Below are positions 46,712 through 54,641 of a DNA stretch of 54,641 nucleotides, piece after piece (within the stretch, counting starts at the first letter, position 1; each line of letters opens with the position of its first letter). The notes under the pieces were generated by a model, which searched no databases, was not told where the DNA came from, and worked only from the letters and a program-made list of their open reading frames with translations. This DNA comes from Bacillus sp. FJAT-27445 (GTDB lineage: Bacteria > Bacillota > Bacilli > Bacillales > Cytobacillaceae). The DNA lies in NCBI RefSeq assembly GCF_001510665.1, contig NZ_LMTI01000010.1, positions 1-54,641 of the forward strand. Reading direction: 5' to 3'. The position numbers were made by a program, and so were the translations under genes.

Positions 46712-48121
46712 TTGGGGAAAAACATCTACACGCATAAAATCAACTTGTCAGCCGATAAGTTTTTTCAGCAATATAAACAAATTGCAGCCGGTGAAAGCTA
46801 CCACGTCCTTTTGGAAAGTGGGAGGGGAGGGCGTTACAGCATTGCGGCATTCAGTCCTTTTGCAATTATCAAATCCAAGGGATGGAATTGTCTTGAAATC
46901 ATGGAAGAAGGCAAGCCTGCCGTTACGGTGGATGGAAACCCCCTTCATGAACTAAAGAAGTATATGGCCGATTTCAAAATTGAGGCCGAATCGCCAATCC
47001 CCCTTGCCGCAGGCGGAGCAATTGGATATTTAAGCTATGACTATGCAAGGTACATTGAAACACTGCCTAAGCTGGCAAAAGATGAACTTTGTATTCCTGA
47101 CCTCTATTTTATGCTCCATAGAGAATGGTTTGTACTTGATTTGCATGAGGGCTCAGTGAGAATGTACTTTCTTTATGAAGAGGAAGAGAATAATGACTTG
47201 GCGAAGCGTGCCGCGCATTGGGAAGCCCGGTGGAATGAGCCTGCTGCTGATACGGAAATACAGCACGATTGTGATGCCTATCAGGAACGAGAGGTCTCAA
47301 TTGGGGAGAATCAATTTATGGAAGCGGTCGGCAAGGTGAGGGAATACATTGCTCAGGGTGATGTGTTCCAGGTAAACCTGTCTGTTAGGCAGACCAAGCC
47401 GATTGGCGTTCCAGCGCTTACGGTCTATGAGAAGCTGCGGGAAATCAATCCTTCGCCGTATATGGGATATTTCCATTCACCTGAATTCCAGTTAGTAAGT
47501 GGTTCCCCAGAACTGCTCGTCAAGAAAATGGGGGATGAAATCAGTACAAGGCCGATAGCGGGGACAAGATCTAGGGGAAAAGATGAGGAAGAAGACCAAC
47601 TGCTAGCTAATGAATTGATTGAAAGTGAAAAGGAACGGGCAGAGCATGTGATGCTTGTGGACCTTGAGCGAAATGACCTCGGGAGGGTTAGCGCCTATGG
47701 GTCGGTTGAAGTGAATGAGTTCATGGTCATTGAAAAATATTCACACGTCATGCATATAGTTTCAAATGTCCGCGGCAAAATCGTTCCTGAAAAGGACGGG
47801 TTTGATTTGATTGATGCCGTTTTTCCGGGTGGGACCATTACTGGGGCGCCGAAAGTGAGGACGATGGAAATTATCGAAGAGCTTGAGCCCTCTAGGCGTG
47901 GCCCTTATACCGGTTCACTAGGATGGATTGGGTTCAACGGAGACCTTGAGCTGAACATCATGATACGGACAATGCTTGTAAAAGAAGGACAAGCCCATGT
48001 ACAGGCAGGCGCAGGAATCGTTATTGATTCAAACCCCAAATATGAATATAAAGAGTCTCTGAAAAAGGCAAGAGCGCTTTGGAAAGCGAAAGAACTTGCG
48101 GAAACAGGTGATAACAAATGA
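46712..48121 (+). CDS. pabB: Aminodeoxychorismate synthase component I
   Basis: With PabA converts chorismate and glutamine to 4-amino-4-deoxychorismate for folate. The chorismate-binding domain shows [30 protein letters not shown] and the [13 protein letters not shown] motif. TTG 46712 is preferred: GGGAG (46699-46703) is 8 nt upstream and the 469-residue product equals B. subtilis PabB (470). ATG 46697 would add five residues. pabA overlaps its stop by 4 bp, the start of a packed folate operon. Confidence 0.95.
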   Translation: MGKNIYTHKINLSADKFFQQYKQIAAGESYHVLLESGRGGRYSIAAFSPFAIIKSKGWNCLEIMEEGKPAVTVDGNPLHELKKYMADFKIEAESPIPLAAGGAIGYLSYDYARYIETLPKLAKDELCIPDLYFMLHREWFVLDLHEGSVRMYFLYEEEENNDLAKRAAHWEARWNEPAADTEIQHDCDAYQEREVSIGENQFMEAVGKVREYIAQGDVFQVNLSVRQTKPIGVPALTVYEKLREINPSPYMGYFHSPEFQLVSGSPELLVKKMGDEISTRPIAGTRSRGKDEEEDQLLANELIESEKERAEHVMLVDLERNDLGRVSAYGSVEVNEFMVIEKYSHVMHIVSNVRGKIVPEKDGFDLIDAVFPGGTITGAPKVRTMEIIEELEPSRRGPYTGSLGWIGFNGDLELNIMIRTMLVKEGQAHVQAGAGIVIDSNPKYEYKESLKKARALWKAKELAETGDNK

Positions 48122-48729
48122 TTTATATGATTGATAACTATGACTCCTTTACGTACAATCTTGTCCAATATTTGGGGGAGCTAGGCGCGGACTTGGTTGT
48201 AAAAAGAAATGACGAAGTATCAATGGAGGATATCGAGCAGGCAAACCCGTCCATCCTGATGATATCCCCAGGCCCGTGCAGCCCAAATGAGGCTGGGATC
48301 AGCCTTGAGGCAATTTCCTATTTCGCAGGCAAGGTCCCCATTTTTGGCGTATGCCTTGGACACCAGTCAATCGCTCAGGTGTTCGGCGGGGATGTCGTCC
48401 GCGCAGAGAGGCTAATGCACGGGAAAACATCGCCCATTCATCATGATGGGAAAACGATTTTTAGTGGAATCTCTAGCCCGTTTGAAGCAACCCGCTACCA
48501 TTCCTTGATTGTAAAAAAAGAAACGCTTCCGGATTGCCTTGAGGTGTCAGCCTGGACTGAAGAGGGCGAAATTATGGCGCTTCGCCATAAGGAAGCAGCC
48601 ATCGAGGGGGTTCAGTTCCACCCGGAATCCATTATGACTGGCCCGGGAAAACAACTCCTCGCCAATTTTATCAAGGCCCATTCGGGATTTAAGAAGGGAA
48701 ATAGGAATGTATATTTGGCAGAACGGTAG
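48118..48729 (+). CDS. pabA: Glutamine amidotransferase PabA (shared with anthranilate synthase type)
   Basis: Class I glutamine amidotransferase supplying ammonia to PabB and, in B. subtilis, also to TrpE. The 203 residues carry the nucleophile C79 (FGVCLGHQS), and the His-Glu pair in [24 protein letters not shown] is the conserved N-terminus. Start in an ATGA overlap with pabB; it overlaps pabC by 23 bp. Whether trpG exists elsewhere cannot be seen here. Confidence 0.95.
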   Translation: MIYMIDNYDSFTYNLVQYLGELGADLVVKRNDEVSMEDIEQANPSILMISPGPCSPNEAGISLEAISYFAGKVPIFGVCLGHQSIAQVFGGDVVRAERLMHGKTSPIHHDGKTIFSGISSPFEATRYHSLIVKKETLPDCLEVSAWTEEGEIMALRHKEAAIEGVQFHPESIMTGPGKQLLANFIKAHSGFKKGNRNVYLAER

Positions 48730-49579
48730 ACTTGTCAAAAAGGAAGAAGCGGCGATTAGCCCTTTCGACCACGGCTTCCTTTATGGTGTGGGGCTGTTCG
48801 AAACCTTTAGGGTTTATGATGGCCATTCCCTGTTGCTCGGCGACCATCTTGCTAGGCTGAATGCAGGGCTTGAAATCCTCGAGATTGACAGGAAAATTAG
48901 TTTGGAAGAAGCGGAAGCTGCTGTGGATATGCTCTTGAGGGCGAATGGATACACGGACGCCTACATTCGCTTTAATGTTTCAGCAGGGATGGGGGAAATC
49001 GGCCTTCGGTTCGAGCCTTATGATTCGCCAGAAGTAATCGTTTTTTCAAAGCCGCTACCGCCGGCAGGCTCTATGCAAGAAAAGTTCGGAAAAATCCTTT
49101 CCCTACCCAGAAATACGCCTGAGGGAAAGGAACGGCTGAAATCGCACCATTATTTGAATAACCTTCTGGCTTGGCGGGAGCTACGCGATTTTCCTGGAGC
49201 GGAAGGGATATTTTTGACGAAGGAAGGCTTTGTTGCTGAAGGAATTGTATCGAATGTGTTTTGGGCCAAAGGAGGTATCCTTTATACCCCGTCTATGGAA
49301 ACAGGGATACTAAACGGGATTACCCGTCAGTTTGTAAAGGAGCTTGCCTTTAGGTCCGGAATTGAGGTTTGTGAAGGGGTATATACTGCAGAGGAATTGC
49401 TTGAGGCCGAAGAGGTGTTTTTTACGAACTCGATTCAGGAAATTGTTGCATGCCCGCAAATTGGGAATACTTGCTTTAATGGCAAAAATGGGAAACTGGC
49501 CAGCTTTCTGCATAGCAGGTACGCGGCCGGCCGCAAATTGTATCGCAGCAAGAGTGAAATTGGAACGGAGGATTTTTAA
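48707..49579 (+). CDS. pabC: Aminodeoxychorismate lyase PabC
   Basis: PLP fold-type IV enzyme that releases pyruvate from aminodeoxychorismate to give p-aminobenzoate. The 290 residues show the N-terminal [17 protein letters not shown], the PLP-lysine region [14 protein letters not shown] and C-terminal [18 protein letters not shown]-amino-acid transaminase is the main alternative in this fold; the folate operon position favours PabC. The start overlaps pabA by 23 bp and the stop shares bases with folP (TAATG). Confidence 0.92.
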   Translation: MYIWQNGRLVKKEEAAISPFDHGFLYGVGLFETFRVYDGHSLLLGDHLARLNAGLEILEIDRKISLEEAEAAVDMLLRANGYTDAYIRFNVSAGMGEIGLRFEPYDSPEVIVFSKPLPPAGSMQEKFGKILSLPRNTPEGKERLKSHHYLNNLLAWRELRDFPGAEGIFLTKEGFVAEGIVSNVFWAKGGILYTPSMETGILNGITRQFVKELAFRSGIEVCEGVYTAEELLEAEEVFFTNSIQEIVACPQIGNTCFNGKNGKLASFLHSRYAAGRKLYRSKSEIGTEDF

Positions 49580-50421
49580 TGAGCAACGGACATGGAAAAA
49601 TCGTATGCGGAAAGTATATCCTTGATTATATGCAAAAAACCATTGTGATGGGGATTTTAAATATAACCCCTGATTCCTTTTCCGACGGCGGAAAATTCAA
49701 TGCGGCCGACCGCGCGGTTGCACGTGCCCGGGAAATGGTCGAGCAGGGCGCCGATATTATCGACATTGGCGGCGAATCCACTCGTCCGGGCCACGATCCG
49801 GTTTCACTTGAAGAAGAACTTGAAAGGGTCGTCCCAATTATTGAGTCATTAGTGAAAGAAATTGCGGTGCCAATATCCATTGATACTTATAAAGGGGAAG
49901 TCGCTAGGCAGGCCCTTAAAGCAGGCGCCCATATCGTAAATGACATTTGGGGGGCAAAAGCCGAGCCTGAAATCGCTAAAGTTGCCGCTGAATTCAACGC
50001 ACCGATTATTCTTATGCATAACCGCGATAATCGCGATTATGAGCTTTTCACACGTGATGTGTTTACGGATCTTTACGAGAGCATCCGTATTGCAAAAGAA
50101 GCAGGAGTACAGGATTCGCAAATTATCCTTGACCCCGGGATTGGTTTTGCAAAGAACTTTAAGGAAAATATCGAAATGATGCAAAACCTGGATACGCTTG
50201 TTGCCCTTGGTTATCCGGTCCTTCTTGGCACTTCCCGAAAAACGTTCATTGGCCGGGTCCTCGAATTGCCACCCGAGGAAAGAATGGAAGGAACAGGGGC
50301 CACAGTCTGTTATGGGATTCAGAAGGGGTGCCAAATGATTCGCATTCATGATGTAAAGGAAATGGCGAGGATGGCCAAAATGATGGATGCTTTAATGGGC
50401 AGGGGGAGAGTGGATGGATAA
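49579..50421 (+). CDS. folP: Dihydropteroate synthase
   Basis: Joins p-aminobenzoate and 6-hydroxymethyl-dihydropterin diphosphate to dihydropteroate; target of sulfonamides (B. subtilis sul). The TIM-barrel enzyme of 280 residues has the signatures MGILNITPDSFSDGG and GGESTRPG, and ISIDTYKGEVA. The ATG overlaps the pabC stop by one base. folB overlaps its 3' end by 8 bp, keeping the operon continuous. Confidence 0.97.
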   Translation: MSNGHGKIVCGKYILDYMQKTIVMGILNITPDSFSDGGKFNAADRAVARAREMVEQGADIIDIGGESTRPGHDPVSLEEELERVVPIIESLVKEIAVPISIDTYKGEVARQALKAGAHIVNDIWGAKAEPEIAKVAAEFNAPIILMHNRDNRDYELFTRDVFTDLYESIRIAKEAGVQDSQIILDPGIGFAKNFKENIEMMQNLDTLVALGYPVLLGTSRKTFIGRVLELPPEERMEGTGATVCYGIQKGCQMIRIHDVKEMARMAKMMDALMGRGRVDG

Positions 50422-50773
50422 AATCCATGTAAATCAAATGGCGTTTTATGGGTACCATGGTGTTTTTTCCGAAGAAACGAAACTGGGGCAGCGGTTTATT
50501 GTCGATCTTGCGGTCGGCCTCGACTTGAAGAGGGCGGGGGAAACCGATGACTTAGATGCTTCTGTCAATTACGCCGAGCTTTACCAAGTCTGCAGGGAGG
50601 TCGTCGAAGGTAAGCCGTATAAATTAATTGAGTCAGTTGCTGAAAAAATCGCATCAAGGATTCTTGGTGAATTTGCGCTGATTGAAGAAGCAACTGTCAA
50701 GGTAATTAAACCTGATCCCCCAATCCCAGGCCATTACCAGTCAGTCGCTGTTGAAATTACAAGGAGAAGATAA
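50414..50773 (+). CDS. folB: Dihydroneopterin aldolase
   Basis: Cleaves dihydroneopterin to 6-hydroxymethyl-dihydropterin and glycolaldehyde. The 119 residues form a T-fold, with the Glu-Lys active site seen in MAFYGYHGVFSEE near the N-terminus and the VKVIKPDPPIPGHYQSV segment near the C-terminus. GGGGGAGAG lies before ATG 50414, inside the end of folP. folK follows 2 bp later. Confidence 0.96.
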   Translation: MDKIHVNQMAFYGYHGVFSEETKLGQRFIVDLAVGLDLKRAGETDDLDASVNYAELYQVCREVVEGKPYKLIESVAEKIASRILGEFALIEEATVKVIKPDPPIPGHYQSVAVEITRRR

Positions 50774-50775
50774 TT

Positions 50776-51303
50776 GTGGAAAATCACGCTTTCCTTTCAC
50801 TCGGTTCAAATATGGGTGACAGATTTCAAAACCTGAAATCAGCGATTGGCATCCTCGACAGCCACCCTTCAATTAATGTAAAAGAATATTCCTCTATTTA
50901 TGAAACGGACCCAGTCGGTTATGAGGACCAGGACCTATTTTTAAATATGGTGGTAGAGATTAAAACAGATTTGCCGCCAGGCGAATTGCTGGAAGTATGC
51001 CAAGGGGCCGAATACTCACTTGGGAGAAAAAGGGGAATGAAGTGGGGTCCGCGCACAATAGACCTTGACATTCTCCTCTATAACCAAGAAAATATTGAAA
51101 CAGAGAAGCTTATTATTCCCCATCCCCGGATGGCGGAACGTGCATTTGTGCTTATGCCACTGTATGAAGTTGCCGGAAATATAACTCTTCCAGGAAAAAT
51201 CGAACCACTTCCATCAATAGTGGATCGCTTGCCTGATAAAAAAGGAGTACGGATATGGATGCGGAAAAATGGGGAAGACGGATTCGGGCCTTCAGAAAAC
51301 TAA
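50776..51303 (+). CDS. folK: 2-amino-4-hydroxy-6-hydroxymethyldihydropteridine pyrophosphokinase
   Basis: Transfers pyrophosphate from ATP to 6-hydroxymethyl-dihydropterin, making the FolP substrate. The 175 residues have LSLGSNMGDRFQNL near the N-terminus and the signature RKRGMKWGPRTIDLDILLY with the metal aspartates. The start is GTG 50776 behind AAGGAGAAG. yazB begins 49 bp before its stop in another frame. It is slightly longer than B. subtilis FolK (167). Confidence 0.95.
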   Translation: MENHAFLSLGSNMGDRFQNLKSAIGILDSHPSINVKEYSSIYETDPVGYEDQDLFLNMVVEIKTDLPPGELLEVCQGAEYSLGRKRGMKWGPRTIDLDILLYNQENIETEKLIIPHPRMAERAFVLMPLYEVAGNITLPGKIEPLPSIVDRLPDKKGVRIWMRKNGEDGFGPSEN

Positions 51304-51464
51304 AAGGATATACCCAGGACAGTTTTTCAAAGGAGCTTGGAGTATCGGTTTCCGTTCTTGGGGAGATTGAGAGAGGCAACCGGTTGCCAACTGCTGACTT
51401 TTTAAGGAGAGCTTCACAAATTTTGCGCGTAAGCATCGAGGATATGGCTCCCCCTGAGGAGTAA
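51255..51464 (+). CDS. yazB: XRE-type helix-turn-helix regulator YazB
   Basis: Small DNA-binding protein, 69 residues, nearly all of it one Cro/C1-type helix-turn-helix (KLKGYTQDSFSKELGVSVSVLGEIERGNRLP). Targets are unknown. It overlaps folK by 49 bp in a different frame and keeps the same length and position as B. subtilis YazB, so it is a real gene. It may regulate the folate operon in which it lies, but that is inference. Confidence 0.92.
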   Translation: MDAEKWGRRIRAFRKLKGYTQDSFSKELGVSVSVLGEIERGNRLPTADFLRRASQILRVSIEDMAPPEE

Positions 51465-51498
51465 GATAAATAGTTTACAGAAGGGAAGGCCGTTACTA

Positions 51499-52497
51499 AT
51501 GTTGAAAATTGGCGATATTGCCATGAAGAACCCCGTTGTCCTGGCCCCTATGGCAGGTGTCTGCAATTCGGCATTCCGGCTGACCGTGAAGGAATTTGGT
51601 GCGGGTCTTGTGTGTGCTGAAATGGTCAGCGACAAGGGCATTCTCTTCAAGAACGAAAAGACAATGAATATGCTTTATATAGATGAGCGCGAAAAGCCGC
51701 TAAGCCTCCAGATTTTTGGCGGTGAAAAAGATACGCTTGTCGAGGCCGCAAGATTCGTTGACCAAAACACTAATGCGGATATTATTGATATTAATATGGG
51801 ATGCCCAGTTCCGAAAATCACAAAATGTGATGCAGGAGCGAGGTGGCTTCTAGATCCGGATAAAATTTATGAAATGGTCTCCGCGGTTGTTGATGCTGTA
51901 GAAAAGCCGGTTACGGTCAAAATGCGTATGGGCTGGGACGAGAAGCATATTTATGCCGTTAAGAACGCCCGCGCGGTTGAACGCGCCGGAGGGAAGGCTA
52001 TCGCGCTCCATGGCCGCACCCGTGTCCAAATGTACGAGGGCCAAGCAAACTGGGATATCATCCGCGAGGTGAAACAGGCTGTAAACATTCCCGTCATTGG
52101 GAATGGCGATGTCCAGACCCCGCAGGATGCGAAGCGCATGCTTGATGAAACAGGTGTCGATGGCATCATGATCGGCCGCGCCGCTCTTGGGAATCCATGG
52201 ATGATATACAGGACCGTTAAATACCTTGAGACTGGTGAATTGATGGACGAGCCATCGGTCCGTGAAAAGATAGACGTATGCATCCTTCACCTTGACCGAT
52301 TGATAGCCCTTAAAAATGAATACGTCGCTGTCCGCGAAATGCGTAAGCATGCTGCCTGGTATCTGAAAGGGGTCAAGGGAAATGCCAAGGTCCGCAACCC
52401 CATAAATGAGTGTAATACAAGAGATGACCTTGTCATGCTGCTCAATGCCCTTGTTACAGAAGCCGAAGAAAAGGAAAGCCAGGCAATCGTCGGGTAA
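51499..52497 (+). CDS. dusB: tRNA-dihydrouridine synthase DusB
   Basis: FMN- and NADPH-dependent enzyme reducing specific uridines in tRNA; also called YacF. The 332 residues (B. subtilis 333) show the FMN-binding APMAGVCNSAFR at the N-terminus, the catalytic Cys region INMGCPVPKITKCDAGA, VKMRMGWDE and ALHGRTRVQMYEG. GAAGGGAAGG precedes the ATG. It closes the folate-yazB transcript. The exact uridine positions cannot be read from sequence. Confidence 0.95.
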   Translation: MLKIGDIAMKNPVVLAPMAGVCNSAFRLTVKEFGAGLVCAEMVSDKGILFKNEKTMNMLYIDEREKPLSLQIFGGEKDTLVEAARFVDQNTNADIIDINMGCPVPKITKCDAGARWLLDPDKIYEMVSAVVDAVEKPVTVKMRMGWDEKHIYAVKNARAVERAGGKAIALHGRTRVQMYEGQANWDIIREVKQAVNIPVIGNGDVQTPQDAKRMLDETGVDGIMIGRAALGNPWMIYRTVKYLETGELMDEPSVREKIDVCILHLDRLIALKNEYVAVREMRKHAAWYLKGVKGNAKVRNPINECNTRDDLVMLLNALVTEAEEKESQAIVG

Positions 52498-52510
52498 GAG
52501 GTTTTAAAGA

Positions 52511-52595
52511 GTTTCACAAGTATGGTTTGGTGAAACCCGGTCTTTGGCCATATAAGGTGTAGGGCTGTCAGTAAAAAACTGGCAGTCTTTGTTGT
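52511..52595 (+). terminator. Hairpins after dusB
   Basis: GTTTCAC (52511-52517) pairs with GTGAAAC (52530-52536) without a T-run. A second hairpin, CTGTCAGT (52565-52572)/ACTGGCAG (52578-52585) with one G-T pair, is followed by TCTTTGTTG and is the likelier terminator. No clear lysS promoter is seen between 52596 and 52751. Confidence 0.65.
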
Positions 52596-52751
52596 ACTTA
52601 TAGTTTTTTAATGTCCCTCGAAGGAAGTTTGTGTACAATGGTACTAATGTCTCTTTTTATGTGAAATTGTCTAAACTGCATAAAGGAACTTTAATAAATC
52701 AATTAGCGCGTGTATGCATACCGCACTATATAAATGGGGAGCTGAATGTAG

Positions 52752-54236
<1,485 letters not shown>

Positions 54237-54247
54237 AAAACAAACAT

Positions 54248-54282
54248 CGCCGGTTTCCTTATAAGGGAAGCTGGCGTTTTTT
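54248..54282 (+). terminator. lysS terminator
   Basis: CGCCGGTTTCC (54248-54258) pairs with the arm ending GGCG at 54275, with two G-T pairs, followed by six T. Confidence 0.85.
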
Positions 54283-54438
54283 CTATTCCAGCGATTACTA
54301 TCTTCCTATAGAGGTAGTACTGAAAAAAATGTGAACAAGAACATTGTCATTTGTGATTCTGGAGGGAACTGTTTTAAAAACGTCCGGGTATAACGGCAAT
54401 ATTGGTATTTTTATCTTTATAATTAAATTAAAAAACTG

Positions 54439-54467
54439 TTGCAAGGGACATACAAAGGTGCTATATT
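54439..54467 (+). promoter_or_regulatory. rrn promoter P1
   Basis: TTGCAA (54439-54444), 17 nt, TATATT (54462-54467). The stretch 54283-54438 before it shows nothing I recognise. Confidence 0.75.
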
Positions 54468-54522
54468 AGTAAATGTTGCTGCGACGGCAACAAAGAAGAT
54501 TAGAAAAAAGCAAAAAAAGATG

Positions 54523-54551
54523 TTGACTTCAAGTTAACAACCTGATAGACT
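54523..54551 (+). promoter_or_regulatory. rrn promoter P2
   Basis: TTGACT (54523-54528), 17 nt, TAGACT (54546-54551). A GTCGC/GCGAC hairpin (54558-54573) follows in the leader. Confidence 0.8.
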
Positions 54552-54583
54552 AATAAAGTCGCCTTTGAGCGACAAGGTAAAAA

Positions 54584-54607
54584 TTGCTCTTTGAAAACTA
54601 AACAAAC
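54584..54607 (+). promoter_or_regulatory. rRNA leader boxA antitermination region
   Basis: TTGCTCTTTGAAAACTAAAC is the conserved leader sequence of Bacillus rRNA operons with the boxA element bound by Nus factors. The 16S gene itself starts beyond the window. Confidence 0.8.
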
Positions 54608-54641
54608 AAGCGTCAACAAACAATATTATAGTGATCTTCGG

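Overview
The window is a stretch of chromosome from an endospore-forming member of the Bacillaceae. It starts in the 3' end of a 5S rRNA gene and ends in the promoter and leader of a second rRNA operon. Gene order is almost that of the origin-proximal csfB-to-lysS region of Bacillus subtilis, and gene names here come from recalled family sequences and that order. Spore genes (csfB, yabG, sspF, spoVG, fin, spoVT, yabP, yabQ, spoIIE, yabT), moderate G+C and strong Shine-Dalgarno sites fit this group. The divergence and the interspersed hairpin repeats suggest a lineage outside the B. subtilis and B. cereus groups, but the species cannot be read from this sequence.

Layout. 1-2633: 5S end, csfB, yaaO, tmk. 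2689-7347: darA, holB, ricT, yabA, trmN6, a GIY-YIG gene and rsmI. abrB is on the minus strand (7358-7636) behind two sigma-A promoters. 8140-14985: metS, tatD, yabE, rnmV, ksgA, yabG. 15104-19091: veg, a hairpin repeat, sspF, a small unknown ORF, ispE, purR, ridA, spoVG. 19208-23461: glmU with a long leader, prs, ctc, a second hairpin repeat, pth. 23504-33652: fin, mfd, spoVT, yabM, yabN, rqcP, yabP, yabQ, divIC, yabR. 33842-33915: one tRNA-Met gene on the minus strand. 34067-42578: spoIIE, yabS, yabT, tilS, hpt, ftsH. 42764-46653: coaX, hslO, a PpiC-type foldase, cysK. 46712-52497: a tightly packed folate cluster (pabB, pabA, pabC, folP, folB, folK) running into yazB and dusB. 52752-54236: lysS, then the rrn promoters.

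The genes mix core housekeeping (translation, tRNA and rRNA modification, nucleotide, folate, cysteine and isoprenoid synthesis, DNA repair, division) with sporulation genes that carry their own forespore or mother-cell promoters. Sites resembling sigma-F, sigma-G, sigma-H, sigma-K, ECF-sigma, Spo0A and PurR sites can be read directly and match the expected biology of the genes beside them.

I found no mobile element, phage, CRISPR array, defence island or unknown multi-gene system. The points most worth a second look are regulatory: an ECF promoter that would make RNA antisense to yabE; a 16-bp palindrome inside the glmU promoter followed by a leader of about 215 nt; an inverted PurBox pair at purR; an ECF-like promoter before tilS; abrB -35 elements that double as Spo0A boxes; two hairpin-rich repeats; and an uncharacterised 67-codon ORF coupled to sspF. 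yaaR, xpaC and yaaN, expected from the B. subtilis order, are absent.
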